Of a stretch of DNA of 24,672 bases, positions 16,821-24,631 are shown one piece after another. Origin of the DNA: Lachnospiraceae bacterium UBA1066 (lineage in GTDB: Bacteria; Bacillota; Clostridia; Lachnospirales; Lachnospiraceae); NCBI GenBank assembly GCA_002316215.1, contig DCDB01000262.1, forward strand, positions 1 through 24,672. Reading direction: 5' to 3'. Within the stretch, counting starts at the first letter, position 1. The number at the start of each line of letters is the position of its first letter. Made by a program: the position numbers and the translations under genes. The notes beneath the pieces were generated by a model that saw only the letters and a list, made by a program, of their open reading frames with translations, ran no database searches and had not been told where the DNA came from.

Positions 16821-17930
16821 ATGGCAAAATACAGCTGTAAGAACTGCGGAGCGGAACTCTTTTTCGATCCGAAGAAGGGGAAGCTTCATTGCGATTACTG
16901 CGGAACGGATTATGATCCCTCTGAGTATGCGTATAAACCGGAGCCGGACGCCGCTGCAGGAGCCGCAAAAGATCAGACGATTGCTCAGCCGGGAAATGAA
17001 GGCACAGGGGCGGATGCTGCGGCGACAGATGAGAAAGCTACTGACGATTCCACCGGAAATCTTGTTGTTTACAAATGTCCGAACTGCGGAGCCGAGGTCA
17101 TTACTTCCAAGGATACGGTGGCGACTACCTGTGTCTACTGTAACCGCGCCATTACGCTGGAAGGCAACCTGGCCGGTACTTTCCGCCCGGATTATGTCGT
17201 TCCTTTTGAGAAAGACAGAAAGGATGTTGAAGCAGCGTATCTTTCCCTCTGCAAAAAGTCAATCCTGACGCCCCGCCTTTTTACAAAGCAGGCGACAATA
17301 AAAAAGATAAAAGGAATGTATATTCCGTACTGGCTGTATTCCTTTGACGGGGATGCTTCTATACAGGTACTCGGAAAGAACACCCGCATGTGGACGACGG
17401 GAGATACCGAATTTACGGAGACTTCTTCCTATTCCGTAAGTGAGGAAGCGACCGGAAGCTTCCGGTATATTCCGGCCGATGCACTTAAAGGGATGGATAA
17501 TGTCCTTATGGATTCTATCGAACCCTTCGATTTTTCAAAAATGAAGAGTTTTAACCCGGCTTTTCTTGCAGGCTTCTATACACAGAAGTGGGACGATGAT
17601 TCTAAGACGAATGAGCCCAGGGCGAAGAACCGCGCCAAAGAATCCCTGGCAAATGCGGCCATGGCCAATGTGGGCAGTTTCGATGAAATGCACATTCAGC
17701 AGGAGAATTTTACATGGACGAACAATAAAGCGGAATATGCTATGCTTCCGCTCTGGATGATGTATACGGAATATAAGGGCAAGAATTACATTTTCGGCAT
17801 GAACGGACAGACCGGAAAAATCATGGGCAAGATACCGAAGGATCCGATGAGGATTGCGGAAATAATCGGCGGCGTCCTTATAATTTCACAGATCATTATG
17901 ATGATTATCCGTGTATTGGGGGTGATGTGA
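16821..17930 (+). CDS. Zinc-ribbon membrane protein, YdjG-like (Psp-associated)
   Basis: The 369-aa protein begins with a zinc ribbon (C6, C9, C24, C27). An acidic, Ala-rich linker leads to a second ribbon (C86, C89, C104, C107). A large middle domain (FRPDYVVPFEKDRKDVEAAYLSLCKK, written here as FRPDYVVPF then KDVEAAYLSLCKK) follows, and the C-terminus has one hydrophobic helix (about 343-369). Such proteins are often named TFIIB-type zinc ribbon or RNA polymerase subunit P by the ribbon only; a transcription role is unlikely. The gene order matches Bacillus subtilis ydjG-ydjH-ydjI, whose products work with PspA at the membrane. The start at 16821 is chosen over an ATG at 16803 because AAGGAG is at 16807-16812. 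Next gene starts one base after the stop. Confidence 0.85.
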   Translation: MAKYSCKNCGAELFFDPKKGKLHCDYCGTDYDPSEYAYKPEPDAAAGAAKDQTIAQPGNEGTGADAAATDEKATDDSTGNLVVYKCPNCGAEVITSKDTVATTCVYCNRAITLEGNLAGTFRPDYVVPFEKDRKDVEAAYLSLCKKSILTPRLFTKQATIKKIKGMYIPYWLYSFDGDASIQVLGKNTRMWTTGDTEFTETSSYSVSEEATGSFRYIPADALKGMDNVLMDSIEPFDFSKMKSFNPAFLAGFYTQKWDDDSKTNEPRAKNRAKESLANAAMANVGSFDEMHIQQENFTWTNNKAEYAMLPLWMMYTEYKGKNYIFGMNGQTGKIMGKIPKDPMRIAEIIGGVLIISQIIMMIIRVLGVM

Positions 17931-17931
17931 G

Positions 17932-18915
17932 ATGAGGAAGAAAAGGAACTTCTTTTCATTTTTCATAGTCCCTGCGATTGTTCTCGGACTTACGGCGGGA
18001 ACCTTGTCTGTTTATGGAGACGATCTGAGCCTGATTTCACAGGATGAAAGCTCGGGAAGCGCCGGAGCCATTCTTTATCAGGGACAGAGTGCAGATGCTT
18101 CTTCGGCGGAATCCGGAACGATAGAGGCTTCGGAAAGCGGTACTTATACGTCGAACAACGGTACTGTATTTTCCATGCCGTCAGTGTCGGATAATTCTGC
18201 AAGAGTCTACGATTATGCCGGACTTTTTTCAGATGAAGAAATTGAAAAGTTGACGGTCAAAATCGAAAAAGTAGAAAAAAGCAAGGATTGCGATATCGTC
18301 GTCCTAACATCTTCAGATGTTCCGGAGGATGCTTATGGCGGAACGGAAACTTCTGAAAAGTATGCGGAACAGTTCTATATTGATAATGGTTTTAAGAGCG
18401 ATGGCATGATTTTTATTATTGATATGAACAACCGCGTGCTCTGGTCGGCAGGTACGGGAAAATATAAGACGCAGCACTTTATCGATTACAGTGAAACAAT
18501 CTACAATGATGCCTTGTCTTATGCTTCGCAGAAGGATTATTACGGTGCGGCAGGGGCGTTCATCCATGATGCGGATAAATTCGAGAATGTCTTATACGCG
18601 CTGATCCCGACACCGGTTTCACTTGCCATAAGCGCGGTTCTTGTTACGATTGTTCTTTTGATTACGGTTCTTTCGCATTCCAAGAGCCAGCCTTCCGTTA
18701 AGAATGTCGCTGCGGTCAAGACGCTGAATTACAGGCAGGTACGGCATGACTCCACTTTCCTCGGGAAAAATGTTACGAGTCACAGAATTCCAAAGGATAC
18801 CGGCGGAGGACGTTCCGGCGGCGGTGGCGGCGGCTTTTCCGGTGGCTTCAGCTCCGGCGGCGGTGGATTTTCCGGCAGCGGCGGCGGTTTTGCCGGCGGC
18901 GGCGGTCATTTTTAA
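17932..18915 (+). CDS. TPM-domain membrane protein with Gly-rich tail, YdjH-like
   Basis: The 327-aa protein has an N-terminal signal or anchor helix (about 5-28), a Ser-rich spacer, a TPM domain (about 91-217, with VYDYAGLFSDEEI at its start and GMIFIIDMNNR in the core), a transmembrane helix (about 222-248), and a C-terminal tail made almost only of Gly, Ser and Phe ending in GGGGHF. The TPM fold should lie outside and the Gly-rich tail inside, or the tail may follow the membrane. TPM domains have been linked to phosphatase activity and to PSII repair in plants; here the role is better inferred from the YdjH position in the Psp-like cluster. Only one base separates it from the zinc-ribbon gene; GGGGGTGAT (17918-17926) lies within that gene's end. 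Confidence 0.87.
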   Translation: MRKKRNFFSFFIVPAIVLGLTAGTLSVYGDDLSLISQDESSGSAGAILYQGQSADASSAESGTIEASESGTYTSNNGTVFSMPSVSDNSARVYDYAGLFSDEEIEKLTVKIEKVEKSKDCDIVVLTSSDVPEDAYGGTETSEKYAEQFYIDNGFKSDGMIFIIDMNNRVLWSAGTGKYKTQHFIDYSETIYNDALSYASQKDYYGAAGAFIHDADKFENVLYALIPTPVSLAISAVLVTIVLLITVLSHSKSQPSVKNVAAVKTLNYRQVRHDSTFLGKNVTSHRIPKDTGGGRSGGGGGGFSGGFSSGGGGFSGSGGGFAGGGGHF

Positions 18916-18922
18916 GGATTTA

Positions 18923-18965
18923 TTAGGCAGAGCCTAAGAGTTGATAAAAGCGTATCTTAATACGC
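18923..18965 (+). promoter_or_regulatory. Two small hairpins between the TPM and SPFH genes
   Basis: TTAGGC-AGA-GCCTAA (18923-18937) and GCGTAT-CTTA-ATACGC (18950-18965) are perfect 6-bp stems. Neither has a T-run, so they are not terminators. They may protect or process the mRNA between cistrons of one operon. The ribosome binding site AAAGGAG of the next gene follows at 18978-18984. Confidence 0.4.
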
Positions 18966-18990
18966 ATAAAGGAACAGAAAGGAGCACATC

Positions 18991-20298
18991 ATGGGTCTTA
19001 TCAAAGCAGCAATTGAAGCAGTCGGTGCAATCAGCGGAGGCTTAAGCACAACAGCCAACAGCATCTGGGTTGATTATTTCGAAAGCGGGGATATGTCGAA
19101 CGGCGTTATCATGAAACGCGCCAACAAAATTGTAGGACCGAAATCACGCAACAAATCCGGCGACCAGAACATTATCACTTCCGGTTCAGGCATCGATGTA
19201 CAGGAAAATCAGTGCATGATCCTCGTCGAAAATGGGGCAATCGTGGATTTCTGCGCCGAGCCTGGCCGTTATACGTTCGATGCATCACTTGCGCCTTCGC
19301 TGTTTTCCGGAAATAACAAAGGTCTGAAGGCTCTTGCGCAGACGCTCGGACAGCAGATTATGGCCGGAGGACAGAGGACGAATACCGAGCGCGTGTTCTA
19401 TATCAACCTCGGTGAAATCCAGGGCTTCAAGTGGGGTTCCGGAAACATCGTCTTCGATCACTGGGAGACAGACATGAATACTGGGAAACCCTGCTGGCAC
19501 ATCGCTACAACGCTCCAGGGCAACGGAATGTATTCTATCCAGATTACGGATCCGGCGAAGTTTTTTGCTGTTCTCGGCGCTTCCAAGGCAGGTGCTGACG
19601 GAGACGGACTTGTTACAAAAGATGATATTGAGCCCCAGATTAAGACGGAAGCGATTGCAGCCATCCGTCAGGGAGTCGGCGGCTTGTCCAAGATGCATAT
19701 TGCCTATACCGATATCGCATCAAATGAAGCCCAGCTGACTCAGGATGTGGATACAATCCTTGATCAGTCCTGGAACGCGGCCCGCGGAATCTCGATCTTC
19801 AAGATCGCCATCGGCATGATGGATGCGGACGATAAGAGCAAAACGCAGATTACAAAATACGAGGAAACAAGAGGGTATACGGATCCGTCTATGCTGGGAG
19901 CCTATATGGGCATGGGCCAGACGCAGGCTATGCAGGCTGCCGGCGCCAATGCCAATGGTGCGGTAAATGGTTTCGCCGGCATCGGAATGATGGGCGGTAT
20001 GGGAAATATGGGTGCAAATGTTTCCGGACTTATGCAGCAGGGCGCAGCACAGCAGGCAGCAAGACAGCAGGCAGCGCAGCAGCAGGCTGCTCCCCAGGCA
20101 GCTTACCAGGCCGCCGGCGCAGCGCCGGCCGGAAGCTGGACATGTTCCTGCGGTGCGGTCAATACGGGAAAATTCTGCACAAACTGCGGGAAACCGAAGC
20201 CGGCCGGACAGGCTGCCTGCCCGAAGTGCGGTTATGCATTTCCCGATCCCTCCAACCCGCCGAAATTCTGTCCGAACTGCGGAAACCCAATCCAATAA
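18991..20298 (+). CDS. SPFH-domain protein with double zinc ribbon, YdjI-like
   Basis: The 435-aa protein belongs to the SPFH (band 7) group often labelled virion core protein. Residues about 25-290 form the SPFH-like core (for example CMILVENGAIVDF and FYINLGEIQGFKWGS). A Met/Gly/Ala then Gln/Ala-rich linker follows (about 310-380), with QQAARQQAAQQQAA-type repeats. The C-terminus is a double zinc ribbon: C385, C387, C396, C399 and C410, C413, C427, C430. In B. subtilis the homologue YdjI is held at the membrane by YdjG and YdjH and recruits PspA. The same trio lies here in the same order. No transmembrane helix is seen, so it likely joins the membrane through partners. No pspA gene is in the window. 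Confidence 0.9.
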   Translation: MGLIKAAIEAVGAISGGLSTTANSIWVDYFESGDMSNGVIMKRANKIVGPKSRNKSGDQNIITSGSGIDVQENQCMILVENGAIVDFCAEPGRYTFDASLAPSLFSGNNKGLKALAQTLGQQIMAGGQRTNTERVFYINLGEIQGFKWGSGNIVFDHWETDMNTGKPCWHIATTLQGNGMYSIQITDPAKFFAVLGASKAGADGDGLVTKDDIEPQIKTEAIAAIRQGVGGLSKMHIAYTDIASNEAQLTQDVDTILDQSWNAARGISIFKIAIGMMDADDKSKTQITKYEETRGYTDPSMLGAYMGMGQTQAMQAAGANANGAVNGFAGIGMMGGMGNMGANVSGLMQQGAAQQAARQQAAQQQAAPQAAYQAAGAAPAGSWTCSCGAVNTGKFCTNCGKPKPAGQAACPKCGYAFPDPSNPPKFCPNCGNPIQ

Positions 20299-20339
20299 GA
20301 AACATTTTAAGGGCGGTTTCGGGACAGGACGTCTTCTGG

Positions 20340-20361
20340 GAGGACCCGGTCCTCAGCTTTT
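20340..20361 (+). terminator. Palindrome with short T-run after the SPFH gene
   Basis: GAGGACC-C-GGTCCTC (20340-20354) is a perfect palindrome around one base; as RNA it would fold as a 5-bp stem with CCCGG loop. AGC and five T residues follow. It may be a weak terminator or a processing site ahead of the strong terminator at 20447. The rest of 20299-20446 holds no gene that I can support. Confidence 0.35.
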
Positions 20362-20446
20362 TCACGGCGGGGATATGCCGGATACATAAAAATCCTCCAG
20401 GGAAGAGGCATGGATACTTGAATTGCCGCATGAATTGTACTAAAAT

Positions 20447-20485
20447 AACTGCTGGCTGTATTTTTTTCAGCCGGCAGTTTTTTTT
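20447..20485 (+). terminator. Strong Rho-independent terminator of the ydjGHI-like operon
   Basis: AACTGCTGGCTG (20447-20458) pairs with CAGCCGGCAGTT (20468-20479) in a 12-bp stem with one G-U pair. The loop is T-rich and a run of six more T follows (20480-20485). Confidence 0.9.
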
Positions 20486-20502
20486 GACCATAACCGCTTT
20501 GG

Positions 20503-20521
20503 CTGCATACAGAATATGCAG
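20503..20521 (+). promoter_or_regulatory. Perfect inverted repeat upstream of the PPi-phosphofructokinase gene
   Basis: CTGCATA (20503-20509) and TATGCAG (20515-20521) are separated by five bases. A TTGACC (20484-20489) upstream is a plausible -35, but the matching -10 is poor (best CAGAAT at 20510-20515, spacing 20), so the promoter may need an activator or be overlapped by a repressor site. The same half-sites occur in the nifJ leader with wider spacing. Confidence 0.45.
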
Positions 20522-20562
20522 GGACAGAGTTGTGGAAAGACGAATCGTAGGAGGGGCAGTAC

Positions 20563-21822
20563 ATGAAGGAAAGAATCAAGAGAAATGTTATCGTAGGCCA
20601 GTCTGGCGGCCCGACAGCAGCAATTAATTCTTCACTCGCCGGTGTTTACAGAACCGCAATCGACCGTGGATATAAGAAGGTCTATGGAATGCTTCACGGA
20701 GTGCAGGGACTGATGGAAGAACGCTATATTGATCTTTCACAGCATATTACCAATGGACTGGATGCCGAACTTCTCAAGAGAACGCCGGCGGCTTACCTTG
20801 GTTCCTGCCGTTATAAGCTGCCCGAGATTCACGAGGATCAGGCTCTGTATGAAAAGATTTTTAAAATCCTGGATGATCTTGAAATTGACTGCTTTATCTA
20901 TATCGGCGGAAATGATTCCATGGATACGATAAAGAAACTTTCCGACTACGCCATCATAACAGGCTCGGATGTCCGTTTCGTCGGCTGCCCGAAGACAATC
21001 GACAACGATCTGGCCCTGACGGATCATACCCCCGGTTATGGTTCGGCAGCAAAATATATCGGAACTTCAGTCAAGGAGATCATTCGCGACGGTTTCAGCC
21101 TTGAGACAGAAAAGGGCATGATTACCGTGGTGGAAATCATGGGAAGAAATGCCGGATGGCTGACAGGAGCCTCAGCGCTCAGCAAAGGGGAAGACTGCAC
21201 GGGTCCGGATGCTATTTATCTTCCGGAGCTTCCTTTCGATGTCGATAAATTCGTTGAGAAATGTGAAAACCTGCTGAAGGTTAAGTCTTCAGTCGTTATT
21301 ACGGTTTCGGAAGGGATCCGCACGAAAGACGGCAAGTACGTCTGCGAAATGGGCGACAATACGAACTATGTGGATGCTTTCGGCCATAAACAGCTGACCG
21401 GCACGGCACGCTATCTTGCGGCACTTCTGGCTGCAAAGCTGGGCTGCAAGACGCGTTCAATTGAACTTTCTACCCTTCAAAGATCCGCGAGCCATTGTGC
21501 TTCCAGAGTGGATATCCTTGAAGCCTATGAGGTCGGAGGCGCTGCCATGAAGGCTGCGGACGAAGGCGATACCGGTAAGATGGTCGTGATCCAGCGGCTG
21601 TCGGATGATCCTTACCAGGCAGGGACCGAAGTCAAAGATGTTCATAAAATCGCAAATGATGAACGCCTCGTTCCGAGAGAATGGGTCAATAAGGAAGGTA
21701 CTTATGTGACATCTGAATTTATTACCTATGTGCGTCCGCTGATCCAGGGCGATGTGGCTGCCATCATGGTTGACGGTATCCCGAGACACCTCTATAAACC
21801 CGGTTATCAGGATATGCTTTGA
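20563..21822 (+). CDS. pfp: Pyrophosphate-dependent 6-phosphofructokinase
   Basis: The 419-aa enzyme phosphorylates fructose 6-phosphate to fructose 1,6-bisphosphate, or the reverse, in the cytosol. The donor can be read from two sites. ATP enzymes have Gly at the positions equal to E. coli 104 and 124; here they are Asp118 (in GGNDS) and Lys144 (in PKTIDND), the marks of PPi use. Catalytic D147 is in TIDND, and MGRNAGWLTG binds the sugar phosphate. One oddity is Asn117 where E. coli PfkA has the Mg-binding Asp103. AGGAGGGG (20549-20556) gives a strong ribosome binding site. It lies just before pyruvate phosphate dikinase, which fits PPi-linked glycolysis, though a terminator and a promoter separate them. 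The start is secure. Confidence 0.93.
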   Translation: MKERIKRNVIVGQSGGPTAAINSSLAGVYRTAIDRGYKKVYGMLHGVQGLMEERYIDLSQHITNGLDAELLKRTPAAYLGSCRYKLPEIHEDQALYEKIFKILDDLEIDCFIYIGGNDSMDTIKKLSDYAIITGSDVRFVGCPKTIDNDLALTDHTPGYGSAAKYIGTSVKEIIRDGFSLETEKGMITVVEIMGRNAGWLTGASALSKGEDCTGPDAIYLPELPFDVDKFVEKCENLLKVKSSVVITVSEGIRTKDGKYVCEMGDNTNYVDAFGHKQLTGTARYLAALLAAKLGCKTRSIELSTLQRSASHCASRVDILEAYEVGGAAMKAADEGDTGKMVVIQRLSDDPYQAGTEVKDVHKIANDERLVPREWVNKEGTYVTSEFITYVRPLIQGDVAAIMVDGIPRHLYKPGYQDML

Positions 21823-21830
21823 TAAATTAA

Positions 21831-21885
21831 AAGATACACAAAGAAAAGACTCCTTTTTGCATAAATAAGGAGTCTTTTGTATCTT
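21831..21885 (+). terminator. Terminator of pfp with an extended two-part stem
   Basis: The inner stem AAAAGACTCCTT (21844-21855) with AAGGAGTCTTTT (21867-21878) is perfect over 12 bp. An outer stem AAGATAC (21831-21837) with GTATCTT (21879-21885) adds 7 bp across a 6-nt bulge. The T-rich end serves as the U-tract. Its last bases overlap the -35 of the next promoter. Confidence 0.88.
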
Positions 21886-21926
21886 GAAAGTTGACTGAAT
21901 TATGTTACAATTATCATATCTTGAAA
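21880..21926 (+). repeat. 10-bp direct repeat around the ppdK promoter
   Basis: TATCTTGAAA occurs exactly twice, at 21880-21889 and 21917-21926, 37 bp apart. The first copy holds the -35 hexamer; the second lies downstream of the -10. It may be a pair of regulator sites or chance. Confidence 0.4.
21884..21911 (+). promoter_or_regulatory. Promoter of ppdK
   Basis: TTGAAA (21884-21889), a 16-bp spacer and TACAAT (21906-21911), each five of six matches, with an extended -10 TG at 21903-21904. Start of transcription near 21918 gives a leader of about 43 bases. Confidence 0.7.
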
Positions 21927-21960
21927 TTTAATACTCATAAACAATCAGGAGGAATTATTA

Positions 21961-24582
21961 ATGGCAAAGTATGTTTACATGTTCAGTGAAGGAACTGCTG
22001 AGATGCGTAATCTTCTCGGCGGCAAGGGTGCGAACCTGGCGGAGATGACAAATCTCGGACTGCCGATTCCCAAGGGCTTTACGGTAACAACAGAAGCATG
22101 CACAAATTATTATGATACAGGAAAACAGATTTCTGATGAAATCAAAGAACAGATTTCCGCAGCGCTTTCAAAGCTCGAAGACCTTTGCGGAAAGAAATTC
22201 GGCGATCCGGTTGATCCGCTCCTCGTTTCTGTACGTTCCGGCGCAAGAGCTTCCATGCCGGGCATGATGGACACGATCCTGAACCTCGGACTTAACGATG
22301 TATCGGTCGAAAGCTTTGCAAAAAAGACCAATAATCCCCGCTTTGCCTATGATTCCTACAGAAGATTCATCCAGATGTTCTCGGATGTCGTCATGGAAAT
22401 GTCCAAGACCTTCTTCGAGAATATCCTTACGGAAGAAAAAGAAGCCAAAGGCGTTAAATACGATTATGAACTGACGGCTGAAGATCTTAAAGAAGTCATC
22501 GGAAAATACAAGGCAATTTATAAAGAAAAAATGGGCCAGGATTTTCCGCAGGATCCGACGGTTCAGCTTATGGAAGCTATCAAAGCTGTTTTCCGTTCAT
22601 GGGATAACCCGCGTGCCATTGTTTACCGCCGCATGAATGATATTCCGGGCGACTGGGGCACAGCAGTCAATGTACAGCAGATGGTATTCGGAAACATGGG
22701 CGAAACATCCGGCACAGGTGTTGCTTTCACACGTAACCCGGCTACAGGTGAAAACGGTATTTTCGGTGAATATCTGATCAATGCCCAGGGCGAAGACGTT
22801 GTTGCCGGTATCCGTACGCCGCAGCCAATCACGAAGCTTGCTCAGGATCTTCCGCAGTGCTACGATCAGTTTATGAAGATCGCTCATAAGCTCGAAGATC
22901 ATTACCGCGATATGCAGGATATGGAATTCACGATTCAGGAAGGCCAGCTGTATTTCCTGCAGACACGTAACGGCAAGAGAACGGCGCAGGCTGCTTTAAG
23001 TATCGCCTGCGATCTTGTAGATGAAGGAAAGATTACGCCGGAAGAGGCTGTTCTTCGTATCGAAGCGAAATCCCTTGATCAGCTGCTTCATCCGACGTTT
23101 TCTGCAGAAGCGCTTAAAAACGGAAAGAAGATCGGATCCGCACTTCCGGCTTCTCCGGGCGCTGCAGCCGGCAAGGTTGTTTTCAATGCAGAAGATGCCA
23201 AGGCTGCCAAAGCTGCAGGCGATCGCTGCGTGCTTGTACGTCTGGAAACCTCTCCGGAAGATATCGAAGGCATGAGCGCTGCACAGGGCGTCCTTACAGT
23301 TCGCGGCGGTATGACAAGCCATGCAGCTGTTGTTGCCCGCGGCATGGGCACCTGCTGCGTTTCCGGATGCACGGAAATCAAGATCAATGAAGAAGAGAAA
23401 TGGTTTGATCTCGGCGGAGAGCATATCAAAGAAGGAGATTACATTTCTCTTGACGGCTCTACAGGCAACATTTATCTTGGAGACCTTAAGACGGCACCGG
23501 CTAATATCGGCGGTGATTTTGCACGTATCATGAACTGGGCTGACCAGTTCCGCACGATGCAGGTCCGCACGAATGCCGATACGCCGCGTGATGCAGCTCA
23601 GGCAGTAAAACTCGGTGCACAGGGGATCGGTCTTTGCAGGACTGAGCATATGTTCTTTGAACCGGAAAGAATCCATCATATGAGAAAGATGATTCTTTCT
23701 GAAACTGTTGAAGCACGCGAAGCGGCTCTGAACGAACTCCTTCCGTATCAGAAGGGCGACTTTAAGGCTATGTACGAAGTGCTGGAAGGCAGACCAATGA
23801 CCATCCGTCTGCTGGATCCGCCTCTTCATGAATTCCTTCCGAAAGAGGAAGAAGATATCGAAGCTCTTGCCAAGGATATGGGCGAGACCGTTGAGCAGGT
23901 TAAGGCTAAATGCGCAGAACTTCATGAGTTCAACCCGATGATGGGCCATCGCGGATGCCGTCTGGACGTTACGTTCCCGGAAATTGCAAGAATGCAGACA
24001 CGCGCTATCATCGAAGCTGCTATCGAAGTCAACAACGAAAAGGGCTATCGTATTGTTCCTGAAATCATGGTTCCGCTTGTCGGCGAAAAGAAAGAGCTGA
24101 AGTTCGTCAAAGACATCATTGTCGAGACGGCGAATAAGGTTAAAGAAGAAAAAGGCGCTGATATCCGCTGGCATGTAGGGACAATGATTGAAATCCCGAG
24201 AGCAGCCCTTCTGGCAAATGAAATTGCCGAAGAAGCACACTTCTTCTCATTCGGCACGAACGATCTGACTCAGATGACATTCGGCTTCAGCCGTGATGAT
24301 GCAGGTAAATTCCTGGATTCTTATTACAAGAATAAGATCTATGAATCCGATCCGTTCGCAAGGCTTGACCAGAACGGTGTCGGCAAGCTTGTCGGCATGG
24401 CTGTTAAACTCGGACGTTCCACAAAGCCGGCTCTTAAGCTTGGTATCTGCGGCGAACATGGCGGCGATCCGTCTACTATCGATTTCTGCCAGAGAGTCGG
24501 ACTTAACTACGTTTCCTGCAGCCCGTTCCGTGTTCCGATCGCAAGACTTGCAGCAGCACAGGCAGCACTCAACAATAAGTAA
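21961..24582 (+). CDS. ppdK: Pyruvate, phosphate dikinase
   Basis: The 873-aa enzyme is almost the same length as the well-studied Clostridium symbiosum protein. It interconverts PEP, AMP and PPi with pyruvate, ATP and phosphate in the cytosol. The N-terminal ATP-grasp domain begins with GGKGANLAEM. The swivelling phosphohistidine domain has TSHAAV with H454. The C-terminal PEP/pyruvate TIM barrel holds LLDPPLHEFLP, NPMMGHRGCRL, FSFGTNDLTQMTFG and the catalytic C830 in GICGEHGGDP. AGGAGG (21947-21952) lies eight bases before the ATG. With a PPi-dependent phosphofructokinase just upstream, it probably runs in the glycolytic direction as a pyruvate kinase substitute, although the reverse reaction is possible. 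Confidence 0.98.
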   Translation: MAKYVYMFSEGTAEMRNLLGGKGANLAEMTNLGLPIPKGFTVTTEACTNYYDTGKQISDEIKEQISAALSKLEDLCGKKFGDPVDPLLVSVRSGARASMPGMMDTILNLGLNDVSVESFAKKTNNPRFAYDSYRRFIQMFSDVVMEMSKTFFENILTEEKEAKGVKYDYELTAEDLKEVIGKYKAIYKEKMGQDFPQDPTVQLMEAIKAVFRSWDNPRAIVYRRMNDIPGDWGTAVNVQQMVFGNMGETSGTGVAFTRNPATGENGIFGEYLINAQGEDVVAGIRTPQPITKLAQDLPQCYDQFMKIAHKLEDHYRDMQDMEFTIQEGQLYFLQTRNGKRTAQAALSIACDLVDEGKITPEEAVLRIEAKSLDQLLHPTFSAEALKNGKKIGSALPASPGAAAGKVVFNAEDAKAAKAAGDRCVLVRLETSPEDIEGMSAAQGVLTVRGGMTSHAAVVARGMGTCCVSGCTEIKINEEEKWFDLGGEHIKEGDYISLDGSTGNIYLGDLKTAPANIGGDFARIMNWADQFRTMQVRTNADTPRDAAQAVKLGAQGIGLCRTEHMFFEPERIHHMRKMILSETVEAREAALNELLPYQKGDFKAMYEVLEGRPMTIRLLDPPLHEFLPKEEEDIEALAKDMGETVEQVKAKCAELHEFNPMMGHRGCRLDVTFPEIARMQTRAIIEAAIEVNNEKGYRIVPEIMVPLVGEKKELKFVKDIIVETANKVKEEKGADIRWHVGTMIEIPRAALLANEIAEEAHFFSFGTNDLTQMTFGFSRDDAGKFLDSYYKNKIYESDPFARLDQNGVGKLVGMAVKLGRSTKPALKLGICGEHGGDPSTIDFCQRVGLNYVSCSPFRVPIARLAAAQAALNNK

Positions 24583-24599
24583 AGTTTATCGTCTTTTGA

Positions 24600-24631
24600 A
24601 AGCGGGATGCCTGAGGGTATCCCGCTTTTTT
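24600..24631 (+). terminator. Rho-independent terminator of ppdK
   Basis: AAGCGGGATGCC (24600-24611) pairs with GGTATCCCGCTT (24616-24627) around a TGAG tetraloop, with one G-U pair, followed by T residues to 24631. The last 40 bases of the window show no further feature. Confidence 0.93.

Noticed and set aside
16821..17930. Zinc-ribbon protein as a transcription factor or RNA polymerase subunit
   Set aside because: Automatic names of this kind rest on the CxxC ribbon only. The C-terminal membrane helix and the TPM and SPFH neighbours point to a YdjG-like role.
22996..24240. Open frame of 414 codons on the minus strand opposite ppdK
   Set aside because: It lies wholly inside a well-conserved ppdK, has no ribosome binding site or recognisable motif, and is rich in Phe/Ser/Cys as expected for the reverse of biased codons.
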